This document shows positions 12,029 to 22,595 of a DNA stretch of 64,000 bases, in pieces; within the stretch, counting starts at the first letter, position 1, and every line of letters begins with the position of its first letter. Made by a program: the position numbers and the translations under genes. The DNA is from Miscanthus floridulus (Eukaryota > Streptophyta > Magnoliopsida > Poales > Poaceae), in the NCBI RefSeq assembly GCF_019320115.1, contig NC_089587.1:89918939-89982938 (forward strand), read 5' to 3'. The notes beneath the pieces are model-generated. The model made no database searches, had not been told where the DNA came from, and saw only the letters and a list, made by a program, of their open reading frames with translations.

Positions 12029-12369
12029 GTGTCGCAGAAATGCGTATGTTGCGTTGGATTTGCGGTCATACAAGAAGGGATCGAGTTCGGAACGATGATA
12101 TACGTGAGAGATTAGGGGTAGCGCCAATTGAAGAAAAGCTTGTCCAACACCGGTTGAGATGGTTTGGACATGTGCAACGGAGACCTCCAGATGCACCGGT
12201 GCGTAGGGGAATCCTAAGTCAGGATAGTAACGTGAAGAGAGGCAGAGGAAGACCGAAGTTGACTTGGGTAGAGGCAATAAAAGGAGACTTGAAAGGATGG
12301 AATATACCCAAAGACTTAGCCTTAGATAGGAGTGCTTGGAAGACAGCTATTCGCGTGCCTGAACCTTGA
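12019..12369 (+). pseudogene. RTE ORF C-terminal part
   Basis: Reads RWICGHTRRDRVRNDDIRERL, then HRLRWFGHVQRRP and GRGRPKLTWVEAIKGDLK, the conserved C-terminal tail of plant RTE polyproteins. The stop codon at 12367 lies about 80 bp before the TTG-repeat tail, as expected. Confidence 0.8.
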
Positions 12370-12429
12370 TTGCTTCTGTTGGGTTTCAACTCTAGCCTAC
12401 CCCAACTTGTTTGGGACTTAAAGGCTTTG

Positions 12430-12447
12430 TTGTTGTTGTTGTTGTTG
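12430..12447 (+). repeat. TTG-repeat tail of the RTE LINE
   Basis: Six TTG units form the 3' terminus and abut the target-site duplication. RTE elements use short simple repeats in place of a poly(A) tail. Confidence 0.9.
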
Positions 12448-12465
12448 TATGATATCACCTTGCTT
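12448..12465 (+). repeat. Target-site duplication of RTE LINE, right copy
   Basis: Exact duplicate of 9248-9265, marking the insertion point. Confidence 0.95.
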
Positions 12466-13550
12466 GTTGATATATATGCTTTTGTCATCAGAATACACCT
12501 CCTGGCTGGCATTCACGATCTATCTCCTTCCCGGCTGGAGTTTTAGTTCTCAAAATTTGTCACGGACTTTTTTTTGGAAATTATAGTTTGAAAATTCAAT
12601 CTTATTAGTTGCAGGCACCGAAATTCTGGCACACATTGAATTCAATTTCATTAGTTGTAGGAAAGCAAAAGTCATCCTTAACCAGCCATGTTAGTGGTAG
12701 ACATGAAGCAAAAGTCATCATTTGAGCTACCTAACCAGCCATGGAAGAATTTCGTAGGAACCGTTCAAGAATCAGTTCAATTTCACACGAGAAACGCAAG
12801 AATAGAAAAATTTCCTACATTCCAAATAGGCCCTGAGGTTTTTTTGCCACATCCCAATAATTAGACTTTCCTACGCAGAACAAAAATTTACCAAACTTCT
12901 ACAAACAAATAACTAATATGGTTGTATATGAATTATGTTTGTTTTCATAATCATTATTCAGACACATATTAATTAAGCTAATATGGTTGTATATGAATTA
13001 TATTTGTATATTATATCATAGGTTATACGAAAAAGATACTTATATGTTACATTTCTACTGTAAGAGAGCGACTTGAAGAGCATATTATAAATTGCAAAGT
13101 AAAAACATATAATGTAGATCTATAGAATCAATCTCCATCTCCCACAATATGAATTTTAGATAGACTTATATGTTAACTTTGGAAAGCAGTGGAGTCAAAT
13201 TCCAAGCAAAAAGCTTAATTTACTAAGTAGACACCAGAAACTCGAATGTATTGTAACAAAATGCATATCAACCAGCTAACATTGGTTTTGTAGAAGGGCA
13301 CACCAGCAAATCTGGACCGTTTCAGTTCACATTGCACAAAGAAATGGTGCCCGTGCGACCATAGTACATGGTTCAAAACAACTGAAATAGTCCAACACAG
13401 GCATACAAAGTCTACCAATTTCTTGTAATACAGTGAAGCAGCCAACAAAGGAGATACAAAGGAGACAAGAGTAGCAGCAACATTCAGTATTCATCATTTC
13501 AACATCAAACCCTTAACCAATTCGTTCATCACAAGAGTTTTTGGCTGTCT
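12466..13550. other. Downstream flank and probable 3' UTR of NTF2
   Basis: About 1.1 kb without a protein-coding frame. The part nearest the NTF2 stop (up to roughly 300 bp) is presumably 3' UTR of that minus-strand gene; no unique polyadenylation signal can be picked by eye. The rest is AT-rich intergenic sequence. Confidence 0.45.
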
Positions 13551-15721
13551 TTAGCCATAGTTCAGGCGGAACATGTCATTCTGCACGAAGAAGGACCCAC
13601 CCGCCGGCAGCAAATGGAATGCCTACAGAGACAGAATATCACATCAATGAAATGCAGAATACCTGTGCTGGTGGAGGAACATAAAGAACCAACATAAGGC
13701 AAGATGTGCACTCTGCGTAAAAAGAATGCACTAGAAGCAATTTACAGTTCTACAAACCATGAATTGGATAAGCAGGGGTTGCTATCGGAATATAATCATA
13801 CTTTACACAAACTATACAAGCCTTTGACCAACAATTTCTTTGCCAATACATGATTTTTGTAATACAGAATTGATGTTACTAGATTCATACTGAAAATTAT
13901 GCATGACTTTATGGGTATCATTTTGTATCACATAAATAAAATACTAATATAGAGTAATTGACGGTCAAACAATTGTCCTAACGAAATGAAAATTATAATT
14001 TCAAACAGGAGCAAAAGCTAATCCAGTGTTTAAAACCACAAGCTGCACACCAGAACCTTACTACCATTGATAAGGTTAGTCATGCAGGAAGTAAGGCAAG
14101 TTGATAGTTCTGTCTATGGCTTCCAACATAGGAGTTTATGATCAAAAGATACAGAAGTACTATCAAACCAAAGCTTTATATACTTTGATTTAAGATAAAC
14201 TGTACATTTGCAGCCAGAGAATATACAAAAGGCATCATGCACATGTTATACAAGCAAACATTAATAAACTAACGTCCATTAAGAGATACAACTAAGTGTC
14301 ATTAGCCTTCTAAGTACTCCAAAGTTTGAAACATAATTTGCTATGGAGAAAAATATACAAAATAATGTAGAAGGCAGGCAAATATTAAAATTTCTAAAAT
14401 GTACATGGGCCAATGTTTAAAAGTTTCACACTGGAAATGAAGTTTATTTGTTGCCACAGAGGCAATGAATTCATATCTAACTGCTTCAGGAGATAATGGC
14501 AGAACACAGGGTCCACAAATGTTTAAGGAAGACCTCCTGACCGCAGATACAAACACTACTACTTCAAATTCACTCCATGCTAAAAGGATTTCTGGAGTGG
14601 GAGTTCAAGACTTCAAGAAAAAAAAAACCGACAAAAACAAATTTGATCAACCAGAGTGTATGAATCATTAAAAAAAAATGATGCAGCAGAACACGATGCA
14701 TGTCTATCTCGAGTACTCAGCAGCACTGCAAAAAATATTGCAAGAACCAGTGACTTTGCCATGGAACTTAAAGCCACAGAGACGAACAGAAATCCCGCAC
14801 TTGATCGAAACGTCTGTATAACAGACTAGCTGACATTCAACAGAAATTTCAATGATAGTGTGCCCAATAAAAAGTGTGTACGTTTGAAACAACCTAACGC
14901 AACAACTAAGGACAAGCATAATAAGTCATAAATTGTGCACCGGCACAGTCAATTACAACAGCACCAACAATTTCTTGAAGGGTCGGAAGGCCAACAGAAT
15001 GCATAGACAAGACACCAGCCTATCCGATCAATCGAAACAGAACTGAAAAATGGATGGATCCAGGACTAGCATAAACAATTACATATAGATCTAAACGAAA
15101 CAAGCTGCCTAGTAGAAAAACAAATGCTCTGAACAGTTAACAAACTCCGCCACAAGGATCATGGACCAGACATTTATACTAAGCAGATAATCATGAGACC
15201 AATCGAACCATCACAACAGTAAGCACAGATGATTGGCACCATTCAATCAAACAACAAACAAACCAAGGGCCTTCTACGGACTACCACGAGATCAGGGCCA
15301 AACCAACCTAGGAATCACAGGAGTGACAACGGATCAGATCAGGTGACAAGTAATCGCGGACCAGACACAATAAAATAAGCCTTAATAAGGCGGATCGAGG
15401 CCAAGCGGGGGTGCATACCTGGGAGAACTTGATGGGGTGCTCCTCGGGGCCGGTGCGGATGGAGCCGGAGACGAAGACGAGCATGCCTCCCTGGGGCCCC
15501 GACGGCTGGCAGTCGACGGTGACGATGTTGTGCTCGCAGGCCTGGAAGGGGAGAGATCCGAGCTTGCCGGCAATGGCGTTGGGGCCCTGGAACTTCTCGC
15601 CCTCGAAGGTGAGCATGGAGGTCTCCTGGTACAGCCCCACCAGCGCCGGGCGGTTGGTGTCGAACGTCCGGTAGTAGTGATCCACGAAGGCCTTCGCCAC
15701 AGCGTCCGGGTCCATCGCCAT
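13551..15721 (-). CDS. NTF2: Nuclear transport factor 2 (NTF2), two exons
   Basis: NTF2 is a small homodimer that carries RanGDP into the nucleus through the nuclear pore. Exon 1 is 15721-15419 (101 codons, starting MAMDPDAVAKAF) and exon 2 is 13622-13551 (23 codons plus stop, ending NDMFRLNYG). The donor after KFSQ reads CAG|GTATGC and the acceptor TGTAG|GCATTC, joining in phase 0 to give 124 residues, the usual length for plant NTF2. YYRTFD, MLTFEG and VDCQPSGPQGGMLVFVSG are strongly family-like and no residue is obviously missing. An in-frame upstream ATG (15757) would add 12 residues; the start chosen matches the known N-terminus of plant relatives. The 1.8-kb intron has no recognisable insertion. 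The gene appears intact. Confidence 0.93.
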
Positions 15722-16211
15722 CACCTCGCCGCCGCCGCCGATGCCGCCTGTCCGCACGCTCCTAGGGTTTCGAGGAGGGACGCTCGGGGGGAGAGAGGCG
15801 TCGCGGTACGAGGATTGACGAAGGATAGCTGGTAGCTGGATGGAGAGGAGCGCAGGGGAATTAGGCCCTGGGTGGTGGGGCCGCGGGTAGGGTTGGCGTG
15901 GAAAGAACGCGACAGTATCTGGATTGGGCGGTTGGGCTAGGCTACAAATGGGGGCCCAGCATCTCTCATGCGATGGGCAGGAACTGCTTTCATGGGTTGG
16001 GCTTTAACGGCCCGGCGTCTTCTGATCTTCCATTGAAATGAGACGGGAGGAGACGACGAGCAAAACAACCCCTTAGACAGTCTACGACAGCCGCGACCCA
16101 AAATACAAGATATATTCGTCTTTGGGTAATGCTATAGACAAAAAGTTTAATTTTTATTTTTGGTCTTCTACAACAACAAGACTCAAAAGACAACCCTTTC
16201 TGTAAATATGT
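15722..16211 (-). promoter_or_regulatory. NTF2 promoter and 5' leader region
   Basis: The minus-strand sequence upstream of the ATG contains several GGGCC(C/T)/TGGGC(C/T) motifs (near 15930-15955 and 16000-16015), which resemble the site II elements of plant housekeeping promoters, and an AAACCCTA telo-box-like word near 15763-15770. The gypsy element begins 490 bp upstream of the start codon, so the native promoter is limited to this stretch unless it reads from the LTR. No TATA box is obvious. Confidence 0.45.
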
Positions 16212-16527
16212 TGATACCAACCGATGCTCTCCCTCTGATGGATCGCAGGTTATACGAATGAGTGATGGCTGGACGAGGTTTGAAGATGGAGGAACGGCGA
16301 CGGGGCGCCGTGATCTCACGCGAGGAAGAAGACAGCGGCGGCTAGGGCAACTCCCGGCTCCCTAAGGAAGCCGAGTAATATGATTACTCTTTGCGTAAAG
16401 TCCAATTATGCCTACTTACAAGTATTTATACTTCCATGAATAAAATTAAGAATTAAAACTAAATATACTAATGGGCTCTTAGCCACTAATGGGCTTTCGC
16501 CTGGAGTACTGTAGCCCGGTCATAACA
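16212..16527 (-). repeat. 3' LTR of the Reina-like element
   Basis: On the minus strand it runs from TGTTATGACC to GGTATCA. It matches the other LTR closely but is about 18 bp longer because a TAATGGGCT word near 16470-16492 is duplicated. Confidence 0.9.
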
Positions 16528-16775
16528 TCTCTTCCCTCCCCGACAAACAGCTCGTCCTTGAGCTGGACATCGGGATAAAGAGTCTTGAAGTGATCGAGCG
16601 GTTCCCATGTCGCATCGTCGTCGGGAAGTCCGTGCCATTTGACCAGCAGCTTCCAATCGCCACGGTGGAGCTGAGCACGCAGAACATGTTCCGGAGCAGG
16701 CAGCAGGCGCCCATCCTGAACAGGCGGCATGGCCGGCGTCGCCGTGGGAAGATCACCCCGCCATTGCTTGAGCAA
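16479..16775 (-). pseudogene. Integrase C-terminal chromodomain
   Basis: An open frame reading LLVKWHGLPDDDATWEPLDHF has the aromatic and hydrophobic pattern of a chromodomain, which in chromoviruses helps direct integration to marked chromatin. The frame passes through the polypurine tract (residues VGEGRDVM) and ends inside the 3' LTR at 16479. This segment is open, but the preceding integrase is broken. Confidence 0.8.
16528..16541 (-). other. Polypurine tract of the Reina-like element
   Basis: Reads GGGGAGGGAAGAGA on the minus strand and touches the LTR start. It lies inside the pol reading frame, which continues into the LTR. Confidence 0.8.
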
Positions 16776-16817
16776 GCCAACATGAAAAACATCATGGGGA
16801 CGTGCACCTTCTGGTAG

Positions 16818-17870
16818 CTACAGTCGGTAGGCCACCTGGCCTATCCGTTCTAGGATCTGGAAAGGGCCAGCGTATCGCGGTCGCAGCTTGCCCTTTGTCG
16901 GCGTTGCGAGAGTGTGGGTGGGTCGATGGAGCAGACGAAGGAGTACCCAGTCGCCGACATCGAAGTCCATGGCGCGATGATGCTCGTCGTAGCGGCGCTT
17001 GGCATGCTGCTGCGCCTGAAGAAGGCGCTCTCGGACCTCCACCAAGAAGGCGTCCTGGTCCCTAAACATGTTGTCCGCGGCCTCCGTGTCAGCGACCCCC
17101 TCTCTATGGGAAATGAGGGGCGGCGGAGGCCTGCCATAGACCACCTCAAACGGCGTTGCTCAGAGCGCCGTGTGGAACGACGTGTTGTAGCAGTACTCCA
17201 CCCACGGAAGCCAATCCACCCATGAGCGCGGGCGGTCGCCGGTCACACAACGAAGGTACATTGCGATCACCTTGTTGACGACCTCAGATTAGCCGTCGGT
17301 CTGAGGGTGAAACGCCGTACTCAAACGTAGCTTCACACCTGCAAGCTTAAAGAGGTCACGCGCACAGGTTGCTGGTGAAGACCGGGTCGCGATCGCTGAC
17401 GATGGAGTGGGGAAAGCCGTGGAGCCGCACAATCCCTTCGAAGAAAGCACGGGCGGCCGAGGCGGCGATGTAGGGGTGGTTGAGGGCGATGAAGTGAGCA
17501 TATTTGGAGAACCGATCCACCACCGTCAAGATCACCGACTTGCCATGCACCTTGAGAAGGCCCTCGATGAAGTCCATGGAGATGTCAGCCCACACCTGGG
17601 ACGGCACATCTAGGGGTTGGAGGAGCCCAGCCGGCTATGTGGTCGGCGTCTTGTTGCGTTGGCACATGTCGTAGGAGCGAACAAAGTCCTGCACAAGCTT
17701 GCGGTCGCCGGGGGTGTAGAAATCGCCACGTAGTTGCACAAGGGTCTTCTGAACCCCCCATGCCCGACGGTGTGGGCCAGAGCCACCACTTGGTGGCGCA
17801 GGTCCCCCAGATCTAGAACGTAGATGCGCTTGCCATGGAGGAGGAAACCATCCACGGGCCCCCATGGTGC
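16818..17870 (-). pseudogene. Reina-like integrase region
   Basis: Several overlapping minus-strand frames hold pieces of the integrase core: VWADISMDFIEGL, VILTVVDRFSKYAHFI, PHSIVSDRDPVF, KLRLSTAFHPQTDG and, later, VGDWVLLRL and RYAGPFQILERIG. They occur in the right order but in different frames, so frameshifts are present near 17350 and 17610. A zinc-finger part (H-H-C-C) is partly visible near 17650-17780. Confidence 0.8.
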
Positions 17871-17894
17871 CTCCAGGTTGGTGTCGTCCTGCTG

Positions 17895-18690
17895 CTATAG
17901 GAGGCAGTGCGCCATAGGGTCGTCGGTGGTGGCCTTCCTGATGTCATCGAAGAGGGTGAAGGATGGTCCTGACAAGGTGCACACCGCTGCAGTGTCCTTG
18001 TCGCGGTGGGACAGCGCGTCGGCCGCCAAATTGAGCCGGCCCGGACGATACTCCACTGTAAAGTTGAACCCGAACAACTTGCTAATCCACTGGTGTTGTG
18101 GAACCATGGAAAGCCGTTGGTCTAGGAGGAACTTCAGGCTGTAGTGGTTGGTGCAGACGAGGAAGCGACGCCCCCACAAGTACGGCCTCTAATGCCGCAC
18201 CGCTTGCACCAAGCTAATTAGCTCTTGCTCATAGGCCGCTAGTTTGACGTGGCGTGCAGCGAATGGCCGGCTGAAGAAGGCTAGGGAGGCCGACCCTTGG
18301 TGTAGGACGGCGTCGAAGCCCGCGCTCGACGTGTCGCAGTCGACCAGGAACTGGCGCGTGAAGTCCGGCATCTACAAAACCAGGGCTGAAGAGAGAGCCA
18401 GCTTGAGGGCGGCAAAGGCCTTAGCCGCCTCCGCTGTCCAAACGAATGCCTCCTTGCATAGGAGATGCGTGAGTGGCGCCGCAATGGAGCCAAAGTCACG
18501 GATGAACTTCTGATAGTAGCCGGCGAGCCCAAGGAAGCCACGCACACCCCGTGGGGAGCGGGGCATCGGCCAAGAGGCGATCGCGGCCACCTTGTCGCTA
18601 TCCATAATGACACTATCAGCGAAGATGACGTGGCCGAGGTAGGCGATGGATAGGGCCCCGAAGGAGCACTTCGACCTCTTGAGGTAGAGG
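17895..18690 (-). pseudogene. Reina-like RNase H and connection region
   Basis: RGFLGLAGYYQKFIRDF (in 18372-18605) begins the connection. FLVDCDTSSAGFDAVLHQ and FFSRPFAARHVKLAAYEQEL give the RNase H start and E motif. LLDQRLSMVPQHQWISKLFGF and VEYRPGRLNLAADALSH follow. Two stops interrupt these pieces. The enzyme would degrade RNA in the RNA-DNA hybrid. Confidence 0.85.
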
Positions 18691-18698
18691 CCATGAGC

Positions 18699-19180
18699 TC
18701 ACAAGGCAGTGAAGACGAGGCTCACGTGCTGGAGATGCTCGGACCATGACGTGCTGTAGATCAGAATGTCATCGAAGAAAACTAGCATGAACCTATGGAG
18801 GAAGGGTCGGAGGACATCGTTCATTAGTGCCTGGAAAGTAGTCGGGGCATTGGACAACCCAAATGGCATCACCAGGAACTCGAAGTGGTCGTGGTGGGTG
18901 CGGAAGGCGGTCTTCTCGACGTCCGCTGGGTGCATGCGCACCTGATGGTAGCCCGACCAGAGGTCGAGCTTGGTGAAGTAGCGAGCCCCGTGAAGCTCAT
19001 CGAGGAGCTCATCAACCACCGAGATGGGAAATTTGTCCTTGGACGTTTTGTCATTGAGCGCTCGATAGTCAATGCAGAAGCGCCAAGACCCATCCGCCTT
19101 CTTGACAAGCAGCACCGGCATGGAGAACGGGGAGGTACTCGGCCGGATGATGCCATGCTCCAACATGGTGGCACACTGCC
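18699..19180 (-). pseudogene. Reina-like reverse transcriptase core
   Basis: The open frame 19166-18699 holds [46 protein letters not shown] and the catalytic [12 protein letters not shown], so the RT core itself is unbroken and keeps the catalytic aspartates. Its N-terminal start is cut off by the nested element at 19180; the missing part lies beyond 23780. Confidence 0.88.
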
Positions 19181-20360
19181 TAATGGAGACGGGGATCCCG
19201 ATCTTCTGTTAGATGATGATAACTATCGTTGTGGCGGAGAATGACACACCGATCCGGCTTCAGATCGAAAGATCGAACCCTACAATCTTAGCACCACAGC
19301 TCCTCTGGTTATCAACCAAGTTACAGACCAGGTTGACCTCGCCAAGAAGGCTAATCCCTGCCTATGCAACGAAGAACACAAGCAAGAATAAGAAAAAACG
19401 CAACCAAATTGCAGATGAAAGATTAATCTCACGAGTTGGGGTCTCACAAACCGAAGAACGGCGAAACTGTTTCTTGACAGAATAATCTAAGTAAAACCCA
19501 AAACCTAATGACGGCAGTGGCATATAATTATAAAGGTCTTAGGGTCATCGCCTACCCTGGACGCACCCCCTAATGGGCCCAAACACGATACACGGTCCAA
19601 TGGACCAAAAGTAGGTGTCGCAGCACCCTGGCAGATTCTGGACGCTAACTTGTTTCGACTATTCCTATTGATTCCGAAGAGTTTTTGACATGAAACCACA
19701 TGAATTGGCTTCCTTATCAAATTAGCTTTCCATCCATATGTGGATCATTGAAAATGGAGTTCGGATGTGTCCTGAGCGTCTGTTTTACTATATGCTGGTC
19801 CTAGAACCCGAGATGGACTCGAACTCAAGTTGGACTGGGCCTCTGGCTTGGCTTGGACATCCTTGCTGGCCTCCTAAGGTGGTGGCCAAGGAGGAGGACA
19901 TCCAAGGCCATCTCTTAGGTGTTCTCCATCTTCTTGGGGCGTGCTTCAACTTGGGCCTGGGTCCCAAAGATGTCTAACAAGCCCATAACGACAGTGTAGC
20001 TGCCGCTAAAAATAGCGACAGAATATATTGGTGATTTAGAAGCCTTGCTGACATGATATTGAGATGGGACTAGATCTATTTGAAAGCTTATCAAACAAGC
20101 TTTCCATCAAGTGCTCATTGACGTCGATCGCACTCCGGATGGATGAGTTATGGCCTTCCCAATGAGGCACTGTCGGACTGCCGACGAACCAAAAGTTCAA
20201 CTTTGATGAACTTCCATTATGAAACATATTTGAACCTACAATCAAATAGTGACATGTACATGTGGAACCAAATGAATTATAACCAAAGCCACTATGCAAA
20301 TATAGGAACGAGCGCACCTTATAATCATTGTTCATATCCGAAGATGCCATGTCCTCATCA
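19181..20360 (-). repeat. 3' LTR of the nested element
   Basis: 1180 bp, matching 22596-23775 with scattered substitutions and no net length change. Termini on the minus strand are TGATGAGG and CTCCATTA, a short imperfect inverted repeat. Confidence 0.9.
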
Positions 20361-21240
20361 TCCTCCCCTTCTTGACAACAAACCGTCCTCGGTTTGGGAT
20401 TAGCTGAAGAAAACGTTGTTAGTAGTAGCCAACATTGCTCTGCTTCTTGAAATTTAACATGTTTCTTTATAACAAAACTAGGGAAACTCGACATGATAAG
20501 ATTATAGCAATTGGAATCCTTTGGTTGATCATACTTTTGCGCAATATTAGGAGATTTCAGAGTTGAACAAATATAGACACGATGCACCATATACTCCCCT
20601 TTACAATTATATTTTCCAATAAAATGATATGTACAAGTAGACAACCATGGCAATTCAACACATTTAAGTTTCTCTTCTAAACTACTAAGAGCATATAAAG
20701 TATCAAACTCAATATAACCCAAAGTATTTGAAGAATACAATAATTTCTTTTCTTTTTTTCGGTAGCAATGGGAAGCAAACGTTTATGTTCAACATAAGTA
20801 ATTGGTTCCAAAACATGGAAAACTGAAGCATCATCAACTAATTCATCTTTATCACAAGGAACATAAAGCAAATTATCACGGGACAAAGATAAATCAAGAG
20901 AGAGTTCCACTAACAATTGCTCTATGATAGCATGGTTTGTGGAAAAATTTAGTACATTAAGACAATTTTCACCTTCCATGAGTGTAGCACTATAGGCATT
21001 ACGTGTGTTCTCAGCAGGAGTAATAGGTGCATTGTGAAGTGATGGTTCTAAATTTGCATATGAGGTTGTGAGCTCCTTATTTTCTTCCATGTCATCTTCT
21101 CGCTTATGGATATTCTCCTGCAGAAGGTTAGTCATAGCAAGAGGAATAACAATAGATTCTTCCTCCAAATGGTGCACCTCATCATATGAAATCAAAACAG
21201 GAGGTGGATTAACAAAGGTTTCTCGCATAAGAAGTTTCAT
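20036..21240 (-). pseudogene. ORF of the nested element, function unknown, shifted at an A-run
   Basis: Two overlapping minus-strand frames, 21240-20677 (187 codons) and 20740-20036 (234 codons), look like one original frame broken at the A-rich run near 20750-20760. The first has an acidic Leu-rich character (LLVELSLDLSLSRDNLLYVP). The second has Cys/His/Tyr-rich stretches and GEDDEDMASS, then passes straight through the polypurine tract into the 3' LTR. I recognise similar ORFs in grass gypsy-derived repeats but no domain; its role is unknown. Confidence 0.5.
20361..20373 (-). other. Polypurine tract of the nested element
   Basis: Reads AAGAAGGGGAGGA on the minus strand and abuts the 3' LTR start. 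It is also translated within the ORF that runs into the LTR. Confidence 0.75.
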
Positions 21241-21249
21241 ATCATTCTA

Positions 21250-22580
21250 AGTTTGAGGTTTATCAGAAGGATCTAAAGACTCCCACCAAGATAAAGCAGA
21301 ATGTCATAAAACACTAGTTGCATTTTTTACCTTCCTCCTTGGACACATAAAGCGAGTAGCAAATATGTTGTCGATGGCAATTTTCCACTCCATGTACTCA
21401 TCAGCACCTATACCATCATAAGTCAGTGGATACGAACAACCTATCATTGTTAGAAGACAACAAAAGACAATACAAAAATATTATCCCTATCAAATGACTA
21501 CGTGGTTGCAGTGGTATCACTTTTGACAGTAAGTGGAAGCGTCTTACCAAGCTCTTACAAAGTTCTTACCAATGCAAGCAGTGGGTGGTACAACCGGTGG
21601 CTGGTTCGTGATACCTATAAGGTAGTGGTACCGAGATTGCAAGGACCTTTTTTCTGCACTGATCTGAAGTATATATGTGGAGCTTGGGAGGCATAAAAAT
21701 AAATAAATAAATATATGTGGCACACAAGTCAGTGATAGATAACAATATTGAATAAATATTCAGAGCACTTATCCTAGTTGCTGGCCTATACGTGTTCCTA
21801 TCACCAGTTATGATAAACAAGAGAGGAAACAAGGATGAAAGAAAACAAGTATTAAAGGTAGCAACGGATATGAATAAGGCAAAAGGTACTACAAACAATA
21901 GAGCTATTGAGTGTTCCTTATGTGCTCCTTTTTTATATCTTCTATTCTCTTTTACTATTTTTTTTCTTTTATTTTTTTGTCCAATCTTTTTTTCTTGCTT
22001 TTGCTCTTTTGATATTTTTTTCTCAGCAAGGAGCACATAAGAATAAACCATAAAAAATTTGAGCTCAATTGAATAAAAGATGTGGCCTATAGAAAATTAG
22101 GACTGTGCTCTAAAAAGCATACCAAAACTTATGGGCCCAGAAACTCAATTTTCCTAATTGAATTTTGCAAATCTAATTTTTTCAAAACCAGCTATGCTGG
22201 GATGAAATAGATCTAAAATTTTCTGGCGTTCTCTGTAGATATAAAATTTTCCCCGTTTCGAGTTCGGATGCAAAAGTTATGACTTGTTTAAGGAAGCTGC
22301 TCGGATAAGAGTTTTAGTGGACATAAGATGTAAACCGATGGTGATACGGAATAGTGACGGGTGAAGGGATCAACATAAACTAGAAAAGAACACAATCTAA
22401 ACCAGCAACAAGACTTTGACCTAGGACACAAACTCAACAAAGCGGACTCTGAAACTAAAATATGCAAAGGCTATGGCGCGGAAGGTTCTAGGACAGAAAA
22501 AATGAGCATGGCACTGGACTATGGGATGAATGCGAAACACTCAAACGAGGGAATAAATGTGAACCTGACGGTATACCTTA
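21250..22580 (-). mobile_element. Non-coding internal region of the nested element
   Basis: About 1.3 kb of AT-rich sequence between the ORF and the primer-binding site. It includes a T-rich stretch at 21930-22025. No conserved protein motif is visible on either strand. Confidence 0.5.
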
Positions 22581-22593
22581 GCTCTGATTACCA
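22581..22593 (-). other. Primer-binding site of the nested element
   Basis: Reads TGGTAATCAGAGC on the minus strand, two bases after the 5' LTR. It fits the 3' end of initiator methionine tRNA except for one extra A. Confidence 0.75.
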
Positions 22594-22595
22594 CT

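Larger units (their letters stand above)
9266..12447 (+). mobile_element. RTE-type non-LTR retrotransposon, nearly full length
   Basis: A LINE with one long ORF encoding an endonuclease and a reverse transcriptase, ending in a TTG-repeat tail instead of poly(A), as plant RTE elements do. An exact 18-bp target-site duplication flanks it, so both ends are known to the base. Because the TSD is perfect, the insertion is recent compared with most other elements here. It landed in sequence about 1.1 kb downstream of the NTF2 stop codon. The copy is disabled by a nonsense codon and a rearranged region (see the component entries). Confidence 0.95.

Noticed and set aside
15308..15757. A 149-codon minus-strand frame longer than NTF2 exon 1
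   Set aside because: It reads through the GT donor after KFSQ into the intron; the spliced form matches the family's length and C-terminus.
15411..15835. Plus-strand frames opposite NTF2 exon 1
   Set aside because: GC-rich antisense shadows of the NTF2 exon with no domain.
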